From: Longispora albida DSM 44784 | GTDB lineage: Bacteria > Actinomycetota > Actinomycetes > Mycobacteriales > Micromonosporaceae | Assembly (NCBI RefSeq): GCF_000379825.1 | Contig: NZ_KB903834.1 | Span: 124,189 to 188,188, forward strand | Direction: 5' to 3' | Length of the DNA stretch: 64,000 bases | Part shown: in pieces, positions 18,122 through 27,408 of the stretch | Position numbering within the stretch: the stretch's first letter is position 1 | Layout: each line of letters begins with the position of its first letter | Made by a program: the position numbers and the translations under genes | The notes under the pieces: model-generated | What the model was told of the DNA's origin: nothing | Database searches by the model: none | What the model saw: the letters and a program-made list of their open reading frames with translations, nothing else

Positions 18122-19321
18122 ATGACTGACGTCGACACCGCTGCCCGGGCCGCCAGGAAGGCTGCCGCCACCCTCGCGATCACGCCGCGCGCGGCGAAGG
18201 ACGCGGCGCTGCACGGCATGGCGGTGGCCCTGCTGAACAGTACGAAGAAGATCCTGGCCGCCAACGAGCAGGATCTCGCGGCTGGGCGCGCCGCCGGTTT
18301 CGATCCGGCACTGCTGGACCGGCTGGCGCTGAACGAGACGCGGATCGAGGGCATCGCGGCCGGGCTGCGGACGGTGGCCGGGCTGCCAGACCCGGTCGGC
18401 GAGGTCGTGCGCGGCTCGACCCTGCCCAACGGGCTGGAGCTGCGGCAGCTGCGCGTGCCGTTCGGCGTGGTCGGCATCATCTACGAGGCCCGGCCCAACG
18501 TGACCGTCGACGCGGCAGGCCTGTGCCTGAAGTCTGGCAACGCCGCGCTGCTGCGTGGCTCGTCCTCGGCCAGGCACTCCAACGCCGCGCTGGTCGAGGT
18601 GCTGCGTGAGGCCCTGGCGAACCACGGCCTGCCCGCCGACGCCGTGCAGCTGCTCGACAGCGAGACCAGGGAGAGCGTGCAGCAGCTCATGCGGGCGCGC
18701 GGCCTGGTCGACGTGCTCATCCCGCGCGGCGGCGCCGGGCTGATCCGCACGGTTGTCGAGGGTTCGACGGTGCCGGTGATCGAGACCGGCGTCGGGGTCT
18801 GCCACATCTACGTCGACGCCGAGGCCGACCTCGACATGGCGCTCGCGATCGTGCTCAACGCGAAGGTGCAGCGGCCGAGCGTCTGCAACTCCGCCGAGAC
18901 CCTGCTGGTGCACCGGGCGGTGGCCGGCGAGTTCCTGCCGAGGGCGCGTGCCGCGCTCCAGGAGCAGGGCGTGACCATCCACGATGGAGACCACGGGACC
19001 GAGTTCCTCTCGCTCGACATCTCGATCGCTGTGGTCGACTCGCTGGACGCCGCGCTGGAGCACATCTCCGAGTACGGGACGGGGCACTCCGAGGCCATCG
19101 TGACCCGTTCGCAGGCCACGGCCCGGGCGTTCGCTGCCCGCGTCGACGCCGCCGCCGTGCTGATCAACGCGTCGACGCGGTTCACGGACGGCGAGGAGTT
19201 CGGCTTCGGGGCGGAGATCGGGATCTCCACCCAGAAGCTGCACGCCCGGGGGCCGATGGGGCTGCCGGAGCTGACGTCGACGAAGTACATCGTGACCGGC
19301 GACGGGCACATCCGGGGCTAA
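18122..19321 (+). CDS. proA: Gamma-glutamyl phosphate reductase
   Basis: A 399-residue aldehyde-dehydrogenase-fold enzyme for the second step of proline synthesis, acting with ProB. Family marks are [18 protein letters not shown], the catalytic cysteine in [10 protein letters not shown] and [20 protein letters not shown]. The gene starts at ATG 18122 and is full length. Its stop codon TAA (19319-19321) shares its last base with the first arm of an intergenic repeat. Confidence 0.96.
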   Translation: MTDVDTAARAARKAAATLAITPRAAKDAALHGMAVALLNSTKKILAANEQDLAAGRAAGFDPALLDRLALNETRIEGIAAGLRTVAGLPDPVGEVVRGSTLPNGLELRQLRVPFGVVGIIYEARPNVTVDAAGLCLKSGNAALLRGSSSARHSNAALVEVLREALANHGLPADAVQLLDSETRESVQQLMRARGLVDVLIPRGGAGLIRTVVEGSTVPVIETGVGVCHIYVDAEADLDMALAIVLNAKVQRPSVCNSAETLLVHRAVAGEFLPRARAALQEQGVTIHDGDHGTEFLSLDISIAVVDSLDAALEHISEYGTGHSEAIVTRSQATARAFAARVDAAAVLINASTRFTDGEEFGFGAEIGISTQKLHARGPMGLPELTSTKYIVTGDGHIRG

Positions 19322-19499
19322 GAGGTCCCAACTCAATGACTGGCGGCGCTCTGGCGGCCCCAGAAGACGACCGGACTGCGCAGAATTCAGGGCCGGATAC
19401 AACACCGGTATCCGGCCCTGAATTCTGCTTGCCGGCCGCCTCCTGGACCTCGCCATAGCACCACCGCCATTGAGTTAGGACCTCTAGAGGTCCTAACTC
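19321..19499. repeat. Family 1 hairpin, copy 1 (variant outer arms)
   Basis: Between proA and the convergent HAD gene. The inner stem is 21 bp perfect: 19380-19400 with 19408-19428, loop AACACCG. It is flanked by the family 1 internal loop (ACTGC on the left, TTG on the right) and CCGG/CCGG pairs. The outer arms differ from the other copies: AGAGGTCCCAACTCAATG at 19321-19338 pairs with 19468-19485, and a third copy of AGAGGTCCTAACTC follows at 19486-19499, making a perfect 28-base palindrome at 19472-19499. The HAD gene's stop codon lies inside that palindrome. Confidence 0.85.
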
Positions 19500-20128
19500 T
19501 GTGCGTACCCGATGCTCAGCCCGGCCGCTGACACGGTCAGGCTGAGCCCGGTCAGGTCGGGTACCCACATGCTGGCCTGCCGGGCCTGGCCGCCCCGGCC
19601 GATCGAGGCCATCCCGGCAGCGGCCGCGGCGGCGAGCCCGGCCGGGGCGTCCTCGACGACGACGCACTGGTCCGGGGCGTAGCCGAGCATCGCTGCCGCC
19701 TTCAGGTACCCCTCCGGGTCTGGCTTGCCCCGTGGCGTGTCCTCTGCGGTGAGGAAGACGTCCGGCCGGGGCAGCCCTGCCGCCGCCAGCCGCCCTTCGG
19801 CGACGAGCCGGGTACCCGAGGTGACCACAGCCCAGCGCCCGGCCGGCAGCGCCGCGAGGAGTTCGGGGGCGCCCGCCACCGGTTCCAGCCCGGTGAACTC
19901 GCGTTCCTCGACGGCGATGATCTCGGCGGCTCCCGCCTCGGCGTCCATCTCGGGGGCGAGCAGCCGGATCAGGTCGGCCTCACGCCGGCCGTGGGACAGT
20001 TCGACGGCCCGGTCGGCGTCCAGCCCGTACCCGGCGGCCCAGGTCCGCAGGATCCGCTCGATCAGTGGCAGGGACTCGACGAGGACACCGTCCAGGTCGA
20101 AGAGCATCGCTTCACATTCGATCCGCAT
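19493..20128 (-). CDS. HAD-superfamily phosphatase (subfamily IA)
   Basis: A 211-residue HAD hydrolase. Motif I is FDLDGVLVES, motif II VVTSGT, motif III RGKPDPEGYLKAAAMLG, motif IV VVEDAPAG. The helical cap and GYLKAAAMLG region resemble sugar-phosphate phosphatases such as those acting on glycerol-3-phosphate or beta-glucose-phosphate. Substrate is unproven. I start it at ATG 20128 (MRIECEAMLFDLDG); longer in-frame starts exist. The stop codon is contributed by the neighbouring repeat. Confidence 0.86.
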   Translation of the reverse strand: MRIECEAMLFDLDGVLVESLPLIERILRTWAAGYGLDADRAVELSHGRREADLIRLLAPEMDAEAGAAEIIAVEEREFTGLEPVAGAPELLAALPAGRWAVVTSGTRLVAEGRLAAAGLPRPDVFLTAEDTPRGKPDPEGYLKAAAMLGYAPDQCVVVEDAPAGLAAAAAAGMASIGRGGQARQASMWVPDLTGLSLTVSAAGLSIGYAQS

Positions 20129-20230
20129 AGCGATCAAGGATGCCCCAGGCGGCCGGGTGACGCCCCGGCTGGCCTCGCGGGGAACTCCGATCTCCGCGAG
20201 GCCAGTGCTCACCAGGTACGAGCAAAGGGT

Positions 20231-21868
20231 TTAGAACTGGAGCGACCAGGCGTCGATCTTGCCGACGTCCTGGGACGCGACGTCCTGGACCCGCAGCTTC
20301 CATGTCCCGTTGGCGTTCGCCGGGACGGTCGCCGAGTAGGTGGCCAGCACGTTGTCGCCGCTGTCGTTGTTGGGGAAGTCCTGGAGCACGACGGTCGTGC
20401 CGTCCGGCTTGACCAGGCTGACGACCAGGTCACCGCGGTAGGTGTGCTTGATGTCGACGCTGACGCTGACCGTGGTCTTGCCGCTGACGTTGCTGACCGT
20501 GATCGGGCTCTCCACAGTGGTGTTGTCGGAGATCGTCACGTCGGCCAGGTTCTCGAAGCGCGGGCCGGGCGGCTCGCCGGTGCCGCAGTACTGGCCCTGT
20601 TTGCCGATCGCCCGGTATGGGCAGTCGGCGTACTCGGCCAGCTTCAGCACGGCTTCCTTGTTCCGGGAGGTCTGCGTGCCGATCACCTCGTCGGGCGGGT
20701 AGAAGCCGTAGGAGCCGCCGTACATCTCGAAGGTGTAGGCGAAGATCCGCTGGCTGCCCCACAGCCAGTCCAGGATGTCCCCGTCGGTGATGTAGAGATC
20801 GCTGGACTGCTCGGCCGTGTAGCTGTTCGACGAGGCCATCTGCTGCCCGATGGTCTGGAACGTGTTGTACTCGTCCGCGCTCATCCCGGTCGTCGTGGTC
20901 GCCGTCGTGTACCCGAACGGCCACAGCACCAGCTCACCGTACGTGTGGAAGTCGATGGCCACCTTGATCTGCTGCTTGCCGCCGACGACGCGCGACTTCA
21001 CCCAGTCGGAGTACTTCCGCGACTCGGGGGCCGAGAACGGCGTGGTGCCACGGTACGTCTCGCTCGACGTCGAGCCGGACGAGCCGCCGCAGCAGTTCCA
21101 CTTGTAGTCCCAGTTGCGGTTGAGGTCGGTGCCCACGTACGACGATCCGCTGTTGGGCTGGCGGTTCTTGCGCCAGGACCGGTAGGAGCCGGTGGCGATG
21201 TCGTACTCGCCGCCGTCCGGGTTCACGTCCGGGATGATCCAGAACTCGCGGGTGTTGATCAGGTTCGTGATCCGGGTGTCCGTGCCGTACCCGTCGGTGA
21301 GCATCTTCATGATGTAGATGGCCATCTCGACGGTCAGGTGCTCACGGGCGTGCTGGTGGGCGTTGAAGACGATCTCCGGTTCGTCCTCGTCCGTGGCCAC
21401 GTTGTCCGAGATCTTGATCAGGAAGAGGTCGCGGCCCTCGTGCGAGGTGCCCAGGCTCATCTTCCGGAAGATCGACGGCTTGGCCGCCGCCAGGTTGTTG
21501 ATGACCGTGGTCATCTCGGCGTAGTCGTGGTAGCCGGAGTCCGAGGACGGGAAGCCGAACGTCCCGGTCACGCCGTGCTCTTCGCGCTTCGGCTGCGGCA
21601 CGGCCTGGAAGCCCAGGCCGGCGATCTTCTTCAGCTCCGACGGGGTGGCCGTGACGAACACCTTGCCGTGTTCGACCAGGTCGATCGCCGCTCCGGTCTG
21701 GGCGATGGCCTGCACGTCGGCCCTGCTCTTCGGTCCGATCAGGACATACTCCGCCGACGCGTCGTCAGCGGGCTCGGTCTTCGGTCCGGCGGTCGCCGGG
21801 GTGGACAGTGCCGCGGCCAGCACGACGGCCAGCCCGGCGAACAACCACCACCTGCGTTTGCTGCTCAT
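20231..21868 (-). CDS. Secreted zinc carboxypeptidase (M14) with C-terminal P domain
   Basis: A 545-residue exported metallopeptidase. It has a Sec signal peptide ([19 protein letters not shown], then TPATAG) and a propeptide of about 85 residues. The M14 domain supplies zinc ligands in NAHQHAREH and DFHTYGE, substrate residues [10 protein letters not shown], and the catalytic glutamate in YTFEMYGG. A proprotein-convertase P domain makes up the last 105 residues ([11 protein letters not shown] to KIDAWSLQF). ATG 21868 has GGGAGG just upstream. It probably degrades peptides outside the cell. A palindrome at 21963-21981 lies in its promoter region. Confidence 0.92.
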   Translation of the reverse strand: MSSKRRWWLFAGLAVVLAAALSTPATAGPKTEPADDASAEYVLIGPKSRADVQAIAQTGAAIDLVEHGKVFVTATPSELKKIAGLGFQAVPQPKREEHGVTGTFGFPSSDSGYHDYAEMTTVINNLAAAKPSIFRKMSLGTSHEGRDLFLIKISDNVATDEDEPEIVFNAHQHAREHLTVEMAIYIMKMLTDGYGTDTRITNLINTREFWIIPDVNPDGGEYDIATGSYRSWRKNRQPNSGSSYVGTDLNRNWDYKWNCCGGSSGSTSSETYRGTTPFSAPESRKYSDWVKSRVVGGKQQIKVAIDFHTYGELVLWPFGYTTATTTTGMSADEYNTFQTIGQQMASSNSYTAEQSSDLYITDGDILDWLWGSQRIFAYTFEMYGGSYGFYPPDEVIGTQTSRNKEAVLKLAEYADCPYRAIGKQGQYCGTGEPPGPRFENLADVTISDNTTVESPITVSNVSGKTTVSVSVDIKHTYRGDLVVSLVKPDGTTVVLQDFPNNDSGDNVLATYSATVPANANGTWKLRVQDVASQDVGKIDAWSLQF

Positions 21869-21962
21869 GGCGCCTCCCAGGGGCTCATGTCCACACAGGT
21901 GAGGGGGCCTGCATGGTGGAGCCACTGAAGCACCACGCGAAGATCAGTTCAATATATCTGCA

Positions 21963-21981
21963 AGTGTGAATGATTCACACT
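21963..21981. promoter_or_regulatory. Palindromic operator candidate upstream of the M14 gene
   Basis: AGTGTGAATGATTCACACT is a perfect inverted repeat, 9-bp arms about one central base. It lies about 95 bases upstream of the carboxypeptidase start in an AT-rich stretch, and just beyond the moeZ-side hairpin. A dimeric regulator could bind here. Confidence 0.5.
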
Positions 21982-21994
21982 GTTGCACGTTTAA

Positions 21995-22022
21995 GCCCCA
22001 GGTGTGCGTTCACACCTGGGGC
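21995..22022 (-). terminator. Hairpin downstream of moeZ
   Basis: A 12-bp perfect stem GCCCCAGGTGTG with loop CGTT, about 20 bases after the moeZ stop on the minus strand. The minus-strand transcript would terminate here before the carboxypeptidase promoter. Confidence 0.72.
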
Positions 22023-22040
22023 CTGGAAAAACACTTCCAT

Positions 22041-23222
22041 CTAGTACGTGGGCAGCGACGGGTCCACTGTGTTCACCCAGGCGAGCACGCCGCCCTGGAC
22101 GTGCACGGAGTCCTTGAACCCGGCGGCCTTCAGCGCGGCCAGCGCCTCGGCCGAGCGCACACCCGACTTGCAGTGCAGCACGATCTGCCTGTCCTGCGGG
22201 AGCGTGGCCAGCGCCGAGCCGTTCAGGATCTCGCCCTTCGGGATGAGCACGCTGCCCGGGATCCGCACGATCTCGTACTCGGCCTGCTCCCGCACGTCGA
22301 CCAGGTAGAACTCCTTGCCGGCGTCGAACATCTCCTTGAGCTCGGCCGCGGTGATCGTCGCGCCGTCGGCGGCCTCCTGGGCCTCGGCCGAGACCGCGCC
22401 GCAGAAGTCGTCGTAGTCGATGAGCCCGGTGATCGTCGGGTTCTCGCCGCACAGCGCGCAGTCCGGGTCCTTGCGGACCTTCACCGAGCGGTACGTCATC
22501 TCCAGGGCGTCGTACACCATCAGCCGGCCCACCAGCGGCTCGCCAACCCCGGTGAGCAGCTTGATCGCCTCGGTGACCTGGATCGAGCCGATGCTCGCGC
22601 ACAGCACGCCGAGCACGCCGCCCTCGGCGCAGGACGGGACCATGCCGGGCGGCGGAGGCTCCGGGTAGAGGCAGCGGTAGCAGGGACCGTGCTCGGCCCA
22701 GAACACGCTGGCCTGGCCGTCGAACCGGTAGATCGAGCCCCACACGTACGGCTTGCCGAGCAGCACCGCGGCGTCGTTCACCAGGTACCTGGTGGCGAAG
22801 TTGTCGGTGCCGTCGACGATCAGGTCGTACTGGCCGAAGATCTCGAACACGTTGTCGTTGTCGAGCGCCGTGTTGTGGATGACCACGTTCACCAGCGGGT
22901 TGATCTCCCGGATGGTGGCAGCTGCCGACTCGGCCTTCGGCCGGCCGATGTCCGACTGGCCGTGGATGATCTGACGCTGGAGGTTCGACTCGTCGACCGT
23001 GTCGAACTCGACGATGCCGAGGGTGCCGACGCCGGCGGCAGCCAGGTACATCAGGGCCGGGGAGCCGAGGCCGCCCGCGCCGACGCACAGGACGCGGGCG
23101 TTCTTCAGCCGCTTCTGGCCGTCCATCGCCACGTCGGGAATGATCAGGTGCCGGCTGTACCGCCGGACCTCGTCCACGGTCAGCTCTGCCGCTGGTTCGA
23201 CAAGCGGGGGCAGTGACGTCAC
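22041..23222 (-). CDS. moeZ: Adenylyltransferase/sulfurtransferase MoeZ
   Basis: A 393-residue ThiF/MoeB-type activating enzyme fused to a rhodanese domain. It adenylates and thiolates the C-terminal glycine of sulfur-carrier proteins used for molybdopterin, cysteine and other sulfur products. The nucleotide loop is GAGGLGSPALMY; zinc cysteines lie in RCLYPEP and CALCGENPT. The rhodanese persulfide cysteine is in VLHCKSGVRS. GTG 23222 follows AGGAAAGG; an upstream start at 23282 is possible. The order moeZ then DUF3152 matches Rv3206c-Rv3207c. Confidence 0.93.
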   Translation of the reverse strand: MTSLPPLVEPAAELTVDEVRRYSRHLIIPDVAMDGQKRLKNARVLCVGAGGLGSPALMYLAAAGVGTLGIVEFDTVDESNLQRQIIHGQSDIGRPKAESAAATIREINPLVNVVIHNTALDNDNVFEIFGQYDLIVDGTDNFATRYLVNDAAVLLGKPYVWGSIYRFDGQASVFWAEHGPCYRCLYPEPPPPGMVPSCAEGGVLGVLCASIGSIQVTEAIKLLTGVGEPLVGRLMVYDALEMTYRSVKVRKDPDCALCGENPTITGLIDYDDFCGAVSAEAQEAADGATITAAELKEMFDAGKEFYLVDVREQAEYEIVRIPGSVLIPKGEILNGSALATLPQDRQIVLHCKSGVRSAEALAALKAAGFKDSVHVQGGVLAWVNTVDPSLPTY

Positions 23223-23372
23223 AACAGGGCCTTTCCTGTTTCGGAGTCGGGCGCCGGGCGGTGGCGAGGTGTCATCTGCCATTCTGCCGCGCCCGCTCGC
23301 CGTTCGGCGGTGACGGGGGCCTCAGTTTCACCCGGTCAGCCCGAGGTCAGCCCAGCGTCAGCCGCGGAGGCG

Positions 23373-24239
23373 TCAGTTTCCCGGGGTGTAGGAGCCGGGC
23401 GGGCCGGTCAGCCGCCTGCCGTCGACGTACGGCCAGGCGTTCGGCGTGCAGCCGTACATCCCCAGGGTCTGCTGGAGCATCACCGGCCCGAGGGAGCCTG
23501 CCGCCGGGCAGCGCTCGTGGCCGAAGCCGAACTGGTGGCCGGTCTCGTGGTTGAGCACGTACGCCTGGTAGACCGGCAGCGGGGCGCCGTAGTCGGGTAC
23601 CGCGGTCAGCCAGCGCGACAGATTGATGATCACCTTGCCGCCGAGCCTGCACGACGTGAGCCGGTCGGTCTTCAGCCCGCCCTCGGCGCACATCTTCTCC
23701 GAGGTGGCCTCGGTCGCGAGGTAGATGACGAACTCCTCGCCAGCCACCACCCGCTGGAGCCGCACGTCCCCGCCGGCCGTCCAGCCCCGCGCGTCACCGA
23801 AGATCTTGTCGACCTCGGCGGCGAAGGCCACGGCGTCCTGCTGGCTCTCGTTCTCCACGGCCACCTTGAACCCGCGGAGCTTGCCGGACTTGCCGAGTAT
23901 CGGCCCGGCCCCCGGCGCGTAGCTGAACGTGCCCGGGCCGGACCGCGGGTAGCTCTGCGCTCCGGCGACAGGGGAGACCGCCACTGTGGACGGCTCCGGC
24001 TGGGGCTTGGGCTCGACCGGCTTGATCTCGGCCTGCTGTGTGACGGCCGGCTTGGGCTCCGCGGCCGCAGGTACCGGATCGGGCTTCCCCAGGCCGCGCA
24101 CGAAGTCGACGGTGACGAGACTCGCGGCGACGAGCAGCATGACCAGGGTGACCGTGCGACGGCGGCGGCGCATCATCTCCAGCCGCCGCTCGGCGCGCGC
24201 GTCCGCAGCGGCGGCGGCGCGGGTCCCGTTCCTGGTCAT
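23373..24239 (-). CDS. DUF3152 membrane-anchored metallopeptidase-like protein
   Basis: A 288-residue protein with a basic N-terminus and one signal-anchor helix (TVTLVMLLVAASLVTVDFV), a Pro/Glu-rich linker of about 50 residues, then a DUF3152 domain. That domain holds HETGHQFGFGH, an HExxHxxGxxH metzincin-type zinc site, and four cysteines in its second half. This suggests an extracytoplasmic zinc peptidase, although no substrate is known to me. The counterpart in M. tuberculosis is Rv3207c, also next to moeZ. Confidence 0.87.
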   Translation of the reverse strand: MTRNGTRAAAAADARAERRLEMMRRRRRTVTLVMLLVAASLVTVDFVRGLGKPDPVPAAAEPKPAVTQQAEIKPVEPKPQPEPSTVAVSPVAGAQSYPRSGPGTFSYAPGAGPILGKSGKLRGFKVAVENESQQDAVAFAAEVDKIFGDARGWTAGGDVRLQRVVAGEEFVIYLATEATSEKMCAEGGLKTDRLTSCRLGGKVIINLSRWLTAVPDYGAPLPVYQAYVLNHETGHQFGFGHERCPAAGSLGPVMLQQTLGMYGCTPNAWPYVDGRRLTGPPGSYTPGN

Positions 24240-24300
24240 GACCCAACCCTGACATGCGACACGCCGGGCCGAACGGCGCCACGCCGGGATAATCGATCAA

Positions 24301-24320
24301 GCCCGGACAGCAATCCGGGC
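24301..24320 (-). terminator. Short hairpin after the DUF3107 gene
   Basis: GCCCGGA pairs with TCCGGGC around CAGCAA, between the DUF3107 stop (24375) and the DUF3152 start. It is a modest terminator candidate for the upstream minus-strand gene. Confidence 0.45.
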
Positions 24321-24374
24321 ATGTGCGCAGGAAAGCGGACATGCCCGGTTGACAGATAGCTGACTCGGTGCTGC

Positions 24375-24599
24375 CTAGCCGGCGGTGAAGCCGACCGTGC
24401 GGGAGACCGGCTCGGCGATCTCGACGTAGGCGAGCTTCTCGACCGGCACGATCACCCGGCGGCCCTTCTCGTCTTCCAGGGTGAGCACCTTCGAGCCCTC
24501 GAGCGCCGACACGACGGCCTGCTCGATCTCCTCCGGGGTCTGGGTGCTCTCCAGCTGCAGCTCGCGCGGTGCGAACTGCACGCCGATCTTGACCTCCAC
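24375..24599 (-). CDS. DUF3107 small protein (TB9.4-like)
   Basis: A 74-residue protein (VEVKIGVQFAPRELQLES at the start, VEIAEPVSRTVGFTAG at the end), very like the conserved actinobacterial DUF3107 protein Rv3208A/TB9.4. The fold is a small beta-rich ATP-binding-like domain of unknown role. GTG 24599 follows AGGAGG at good spacing. It lies next to a TetR gene, as in mycobacteria, though here both genes are on the minus strand. Confidence 0.88.
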   Translation of the reverse strand: MEVKIGVQFAPRELQLESTQTPEEIEQAVVSALEGSKVLTLEDEKGRRVIVPVEKLAYVEIAEPVSRTVGFTAG

Positions 24600-24723
24600 G
24601 TGCCCTCCTGCTGTCTCGTTCCCAAGCCGTGCGCCCGGACCGGACACCAGCCCGGCCGGACATTCAACGACATTCAACCCGGACCCGCAGCGCTGCTATT
24701 CCGCCGGGCCGGTCACTCGTGTC

Positions 24724-25386
24724 TCACTCGTCCGCGAAGTCGGCCGGGTGCTCGCCGCCCTGGAGCGGGAAGTTGGAGATGCCGCGCCAGGCGAGCGTGG
24801 CCATCAGGCCGACGGCCTCCTGCTTGGGGAGCTGCTGGCCGGACGTCAGCCAGTACCTGGCGGCGATCTCCGCGGCCCCGGTCAGGCCCACGGCAAGCAG
24901 CTCGGCGCGCTCCCGGGTGACGCCGGTGTCCGCGGTGATCGTCTCGGTGATGGCGGCGATGCAGCCCTGCTCGACCCGGTCGACGCGTTCGCGGACGGCG
25001 GGGTCGTTGCGCAGGTCGGACTCGAAGACCAGCCGGTACGCCTCGCCGTTGCCGTCGACGAAGTCGAAGTAGGCCTGCATGGCGGCCTGGACCCGGATCT
25101 TGTTGTCCGTGATCTCGGCCATCGAGTCGACGAGCTTGCGGACGAGGGCGTCGCAGTGCACGTCCAGCAGCGCCAGGTACAGCTCCAGCTTGCCGGGGAA
25201 GTGCTGGTAGAGCACCGGCTTGGACACACCGGCCCGCTCGGCGATGTCGTCCATCGCAGCGGCGTGGTAGCCCTGCGCGACGAACACCTCCTGCGCTGCG
25301 GCGAGTAGTTGCTTGCGCCGGGCAGAGCGTGGCAGCCGGACAGGGCGGCCAGCCGTCTGCGCACCGGCGGTCGGGGCCGCGGCCAT
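24724..25386 (-). CDS. TetR-family transcriptional regulator
   Basis: A 220-residue TetR regulator. The HTH reads RRKQLLAAAQEVFVAQ, MDDIAERAGVSKPVLYQHF, PGKLELY, near residues 22-70; the rest is the helical ligand and dimer domain. ATG 25386 follows GGAGG. The position next to the DUF3107 gene matches Rv3208. The likely targets are its own operon or the divergent hydrolase-purC genes. Confidence 0.92.
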   Translation of the reverse strand: MAAAPTAGAQTAGRPVRLPRSARRKQLLAAAQEVFVAQGYHAAAMDDIAERAGVSKPVLYQHFPGKLELYLALLDVHCDALVRKLVDSMAEITDNKIRVQAAMQAYFDFVDGNGEAYRLVFESDLRNDPAVRERVDRVEQGCIAAITETITADTGVTRERAELLAVGLTGAAEIAARYWLTSGQQLPKQEAVGLMATLAWRGISNFPLQGGEHPADFADE

Positions 25387-25478
25387 GAGTGTCACCTCCG
25401 TCATCGCCGGGCTCACGAGTACCGGCACCCCTGAGCGTATCCGGTGATCAGCCTCCGAGTTGAGGCACACTGACGGGT

Positions 25479-26456
25479 GTGAAGCGGCCAGCGATGGTTT
25501 CCGAGGACATTCTCCCGCCCGCGACGGGTACCCAGCCGCCGTGGCCGGGCCGCGAAGTGGCACTTGACGGGCAGATCACCCACGTGCGTGAGACCCCGGC
25601 CACCAGCGGCGACGCCGAGCCAGCCCTGTACGTGCACGGCCTCGGCGGTTCCGGGCAGAACTGGACCGAACTGGCGGGCCTGCTCGCGCCCCGGCTCGAC
25701 GGCCAGGCGATCGACCTGCCCGGTTTCGGGCTGAGCGAACCGGGCAAGCGTTATGGAGTCGCGGCCTTCTCCGCCCGGGTGATCCGGTGGATCGAGGATT
25801 CCGGCCGTGGTCCCGTGCACCTGTTCGGCAACTCGCTGGGCGGGGCGGTCAGCGTGCGGGTCGCGGCGAACCGGCCGGATCTCGTGCGCAGCCTGGTGCT
25901 GATCTCCCCGGCCATGCCGTTCGTCGACCCGCGCTGGTCCTTCCACTCTCGGCTGATCCCGCTGCTCCTGGTACCCCGGGTGGAGAAGCTGGCCGCCCGC
26001 CGGCTGACCGCGATGGATCCGGCCGAGGTGGCCCGCACCGCGCTCCAGCTCTGTTACGCCGACCCGGACCGGGTGTCGGCCCAGCAGTTCGCCGAGGCTG
26101 AGGAGGAGGCGCGGTTCCGGCAGACGCAGCCCTGGTACACCGAGGCGTACATCCGGACCTTCCGTGACCTGGTCGGCACGTTCGTCCGGGCCTACCTGCC
26201 CGGCAGCGGTTCGCTGTGGCGGATAGCCGCCCAGGTGGAGGCGCCGACGCTGGTCATCTCCGGCCGGCAGGACAAGCTGGTCGACGTGCGGGTCGCCCCG
26301 CAGGTGGCCACGACGATCCCGGACAGCAGGCTGCTGATCCTCGACCAGGTCGGCCACGTGGCCCAGATGGAAGTGCCGCGTACGGTGGCCCGCGCGGTCA
26401 TCGGCCTGCTGGACGAGCTGCGCGCCACCACGGACAGGCCGCGGGCTGGCGGTTAG
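25479..26456 (+). CDS. Alpha/beta hydrolase
   Basis: A 325-residue alpha/beta hydrolase. The oxyanion region is LYVHGLGGSGQNW, the nucleophile elbow is FGNSLGG (Ser at about 120), and the acid and histidine are in ISGRQDKLVD and LDQVGHVAQME. An insertion cap of about 80 residues follows strand 6. The start may be GTG 25479 or ATG 25494. Only eight bases separate it from purC, so the two are probably co-transcribed. Substrate unknown. Confidence 0.87.
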   Translation: MKRPAMVSEDILPPATGTQPPWPGREVALDGQITHVRETPATSGDAEPALYVHGLGGSGQNWTELAGLLAPRLDGQAIDLPGFGLSEPGKRYGVAAFSARVIRWIEDSGRGPVHLFGNSLGGAVSVRVAANRPDLVRSLVLISPAMPFVDPRWSFHSRLIPLLLVPRVEKLAARRLTAMDPAEVARTALQLCYADPDRVSAQQFAEAEEEARFRQTQPWYTEAYIRTFRDLVGTFVRAYLPGSGSLWRIAAQVEAPTLVISGRQDKLVDVRVAPQVATTIPDSRLLILDQVGHVAQMEVPRTVARAVIGLLDELRATTDRPRAGG

Positions 26457-26464
26457 GTTAGCCT

Positions 26465-27301
26465 GTGCCGGTGAAGCTGCTGCACTCCGGCAAGGTCCGG
26501 GACCTCTACGAAGACGGCGACGACCTGATCCTGGTCGCTTCCGACCGGGTGTCGATCTACGACGTGGTGCTGCCGACCGCGATCCCCGACAAGGGCGCGG
26601 TGCTCACGAGGCTGAGCCTGTGGTGGTTCGAGCAGCTGGCTGACCTGCTGCCCAACCACGTCGTCTCGGCGACGGACGTGCCGGAGGAGTTCGCCGGGCG
26701 TGCGATCCGCTGCCGCAGGCTCCAGATGGTGCCGGTCGAGTGTGTCGCGCGCGGTTACCTGGCCGGGATGGGCCTGGAGGAGTACCGGAAGAACGGCACC
26801 GTCTCCGGTCTCACGCTGCCCGAGGGTCTCGTCGAGGGCTCGAAGTTGCCCGAGCCGGTGTTCACGCCGACCACGAAGGCCCCGGTCGGCGAGCACGACG
26901 AGTTCATCACGTTCGAGGACGTGGTCACCGAGGTCGGCACGGCCACGGCCCGCGAGCTGCGCCGGATCACCCTGGAGGTGTACCGGCGGGGTTCCGAGCT
27001 GGCGGCGGAGCGCGGCATCATCATCGCCGACACGAAGATCGAGCTGGGCTGGGCGCCGGACGGCACCCTGGTACTGGCCGACGAGGTGCTGACCCCCGAC
27101 GCCGCGCGGTTCTGGCCGGTCGACGCGTGGCAGCCGGGCGGCCCGCAGAAGTCCTACGACAAGCAGTACCTGCGCGAGTGGTCGCAGACCCTCGACTGGG
27201 ACCGCACGGCTCCGGGTCCGGAGATCCCGGCGGAGGTCGTGGAGGGCATCCGCTCGCGGTACATCGAGATCTATGAACGGATCACCGGCCAGCCCTGGTA
27301 G
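26465..27301 (+). CDS. purC: SAICAR synthetase
   Basis: A 278-residue phosphoribosylaminoimidazole-succinocarboxamide synthase, the seventh step of purine synthesis, joining aspartate to CAIR with ATP. The motifs GKVRDLYE, ASDRVSIYDVV, ECVARGYLAG, IIIADTKIELGW and DEVLTPDAARFWP are all present. GTG start at 26465. Its TAG stop is directly followed by a hairpin-less family 1 element. Confidence 0.96.
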   Translation: MPVKLLHSGKVRDLYEDGDDLILVASDRVSIYDVVLPTAIPDKGAVLTRLSLWWFEQLADLLPNHVVSATDVPEEFAGRAIRCRRLQMVPVECVARGYLAGMGLEEYRKNGTVSGLTLPEGLVEGSKLPEPVFTPTTKAPVGEHDEFITFEDVVTEVGTATARELRRITLEVYRRGSELAAERGIIIADTKIELGWAPDGTLVLADEVLTPDAARFWPVDAWQPGGPQKSYDKQYLREWSQTLDWDRTAPGPEIPAEVVEGIRSRYIEIYERITGQPW

Positions 27302-27336
27302 GTAGTGCCGGGCCACCTCAGGTCAGATCAAGAACG
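27302..27336 (+). repeat. Family 1 element, hairpin-less (empty) form 1
   Basis: Immediately after the purC stop. It reads GTAGTGCCGGGCCACCTC and then the conserved tail AGATCAAGAAC. The stretch 27309-27335 is identical over 27 bases to 34536-34562 in the filled copy 2. In filled copies about 90 bases of hairpin sit between TGCCG and GGCCACC; here they are absent. A small palindrome GATCTGG-AG-CCAGATC follows at 27341-27356. Confidence 0.8.
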
Positions 27337-27408
27337 AAGAGATCTGGAGCCAGATCCCAAACGATCCCGAACGGTCGATACTCGTCGCCCGCTGCTTATC
27401 GTGGTGCG

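Noticed and set aside
19991-21928. A 645-codon plus-strand open frame
   Set aside because: It is antisense to the HAD and M14 carboxypeptidase genes, which have signal peptide and catalytic motifs.
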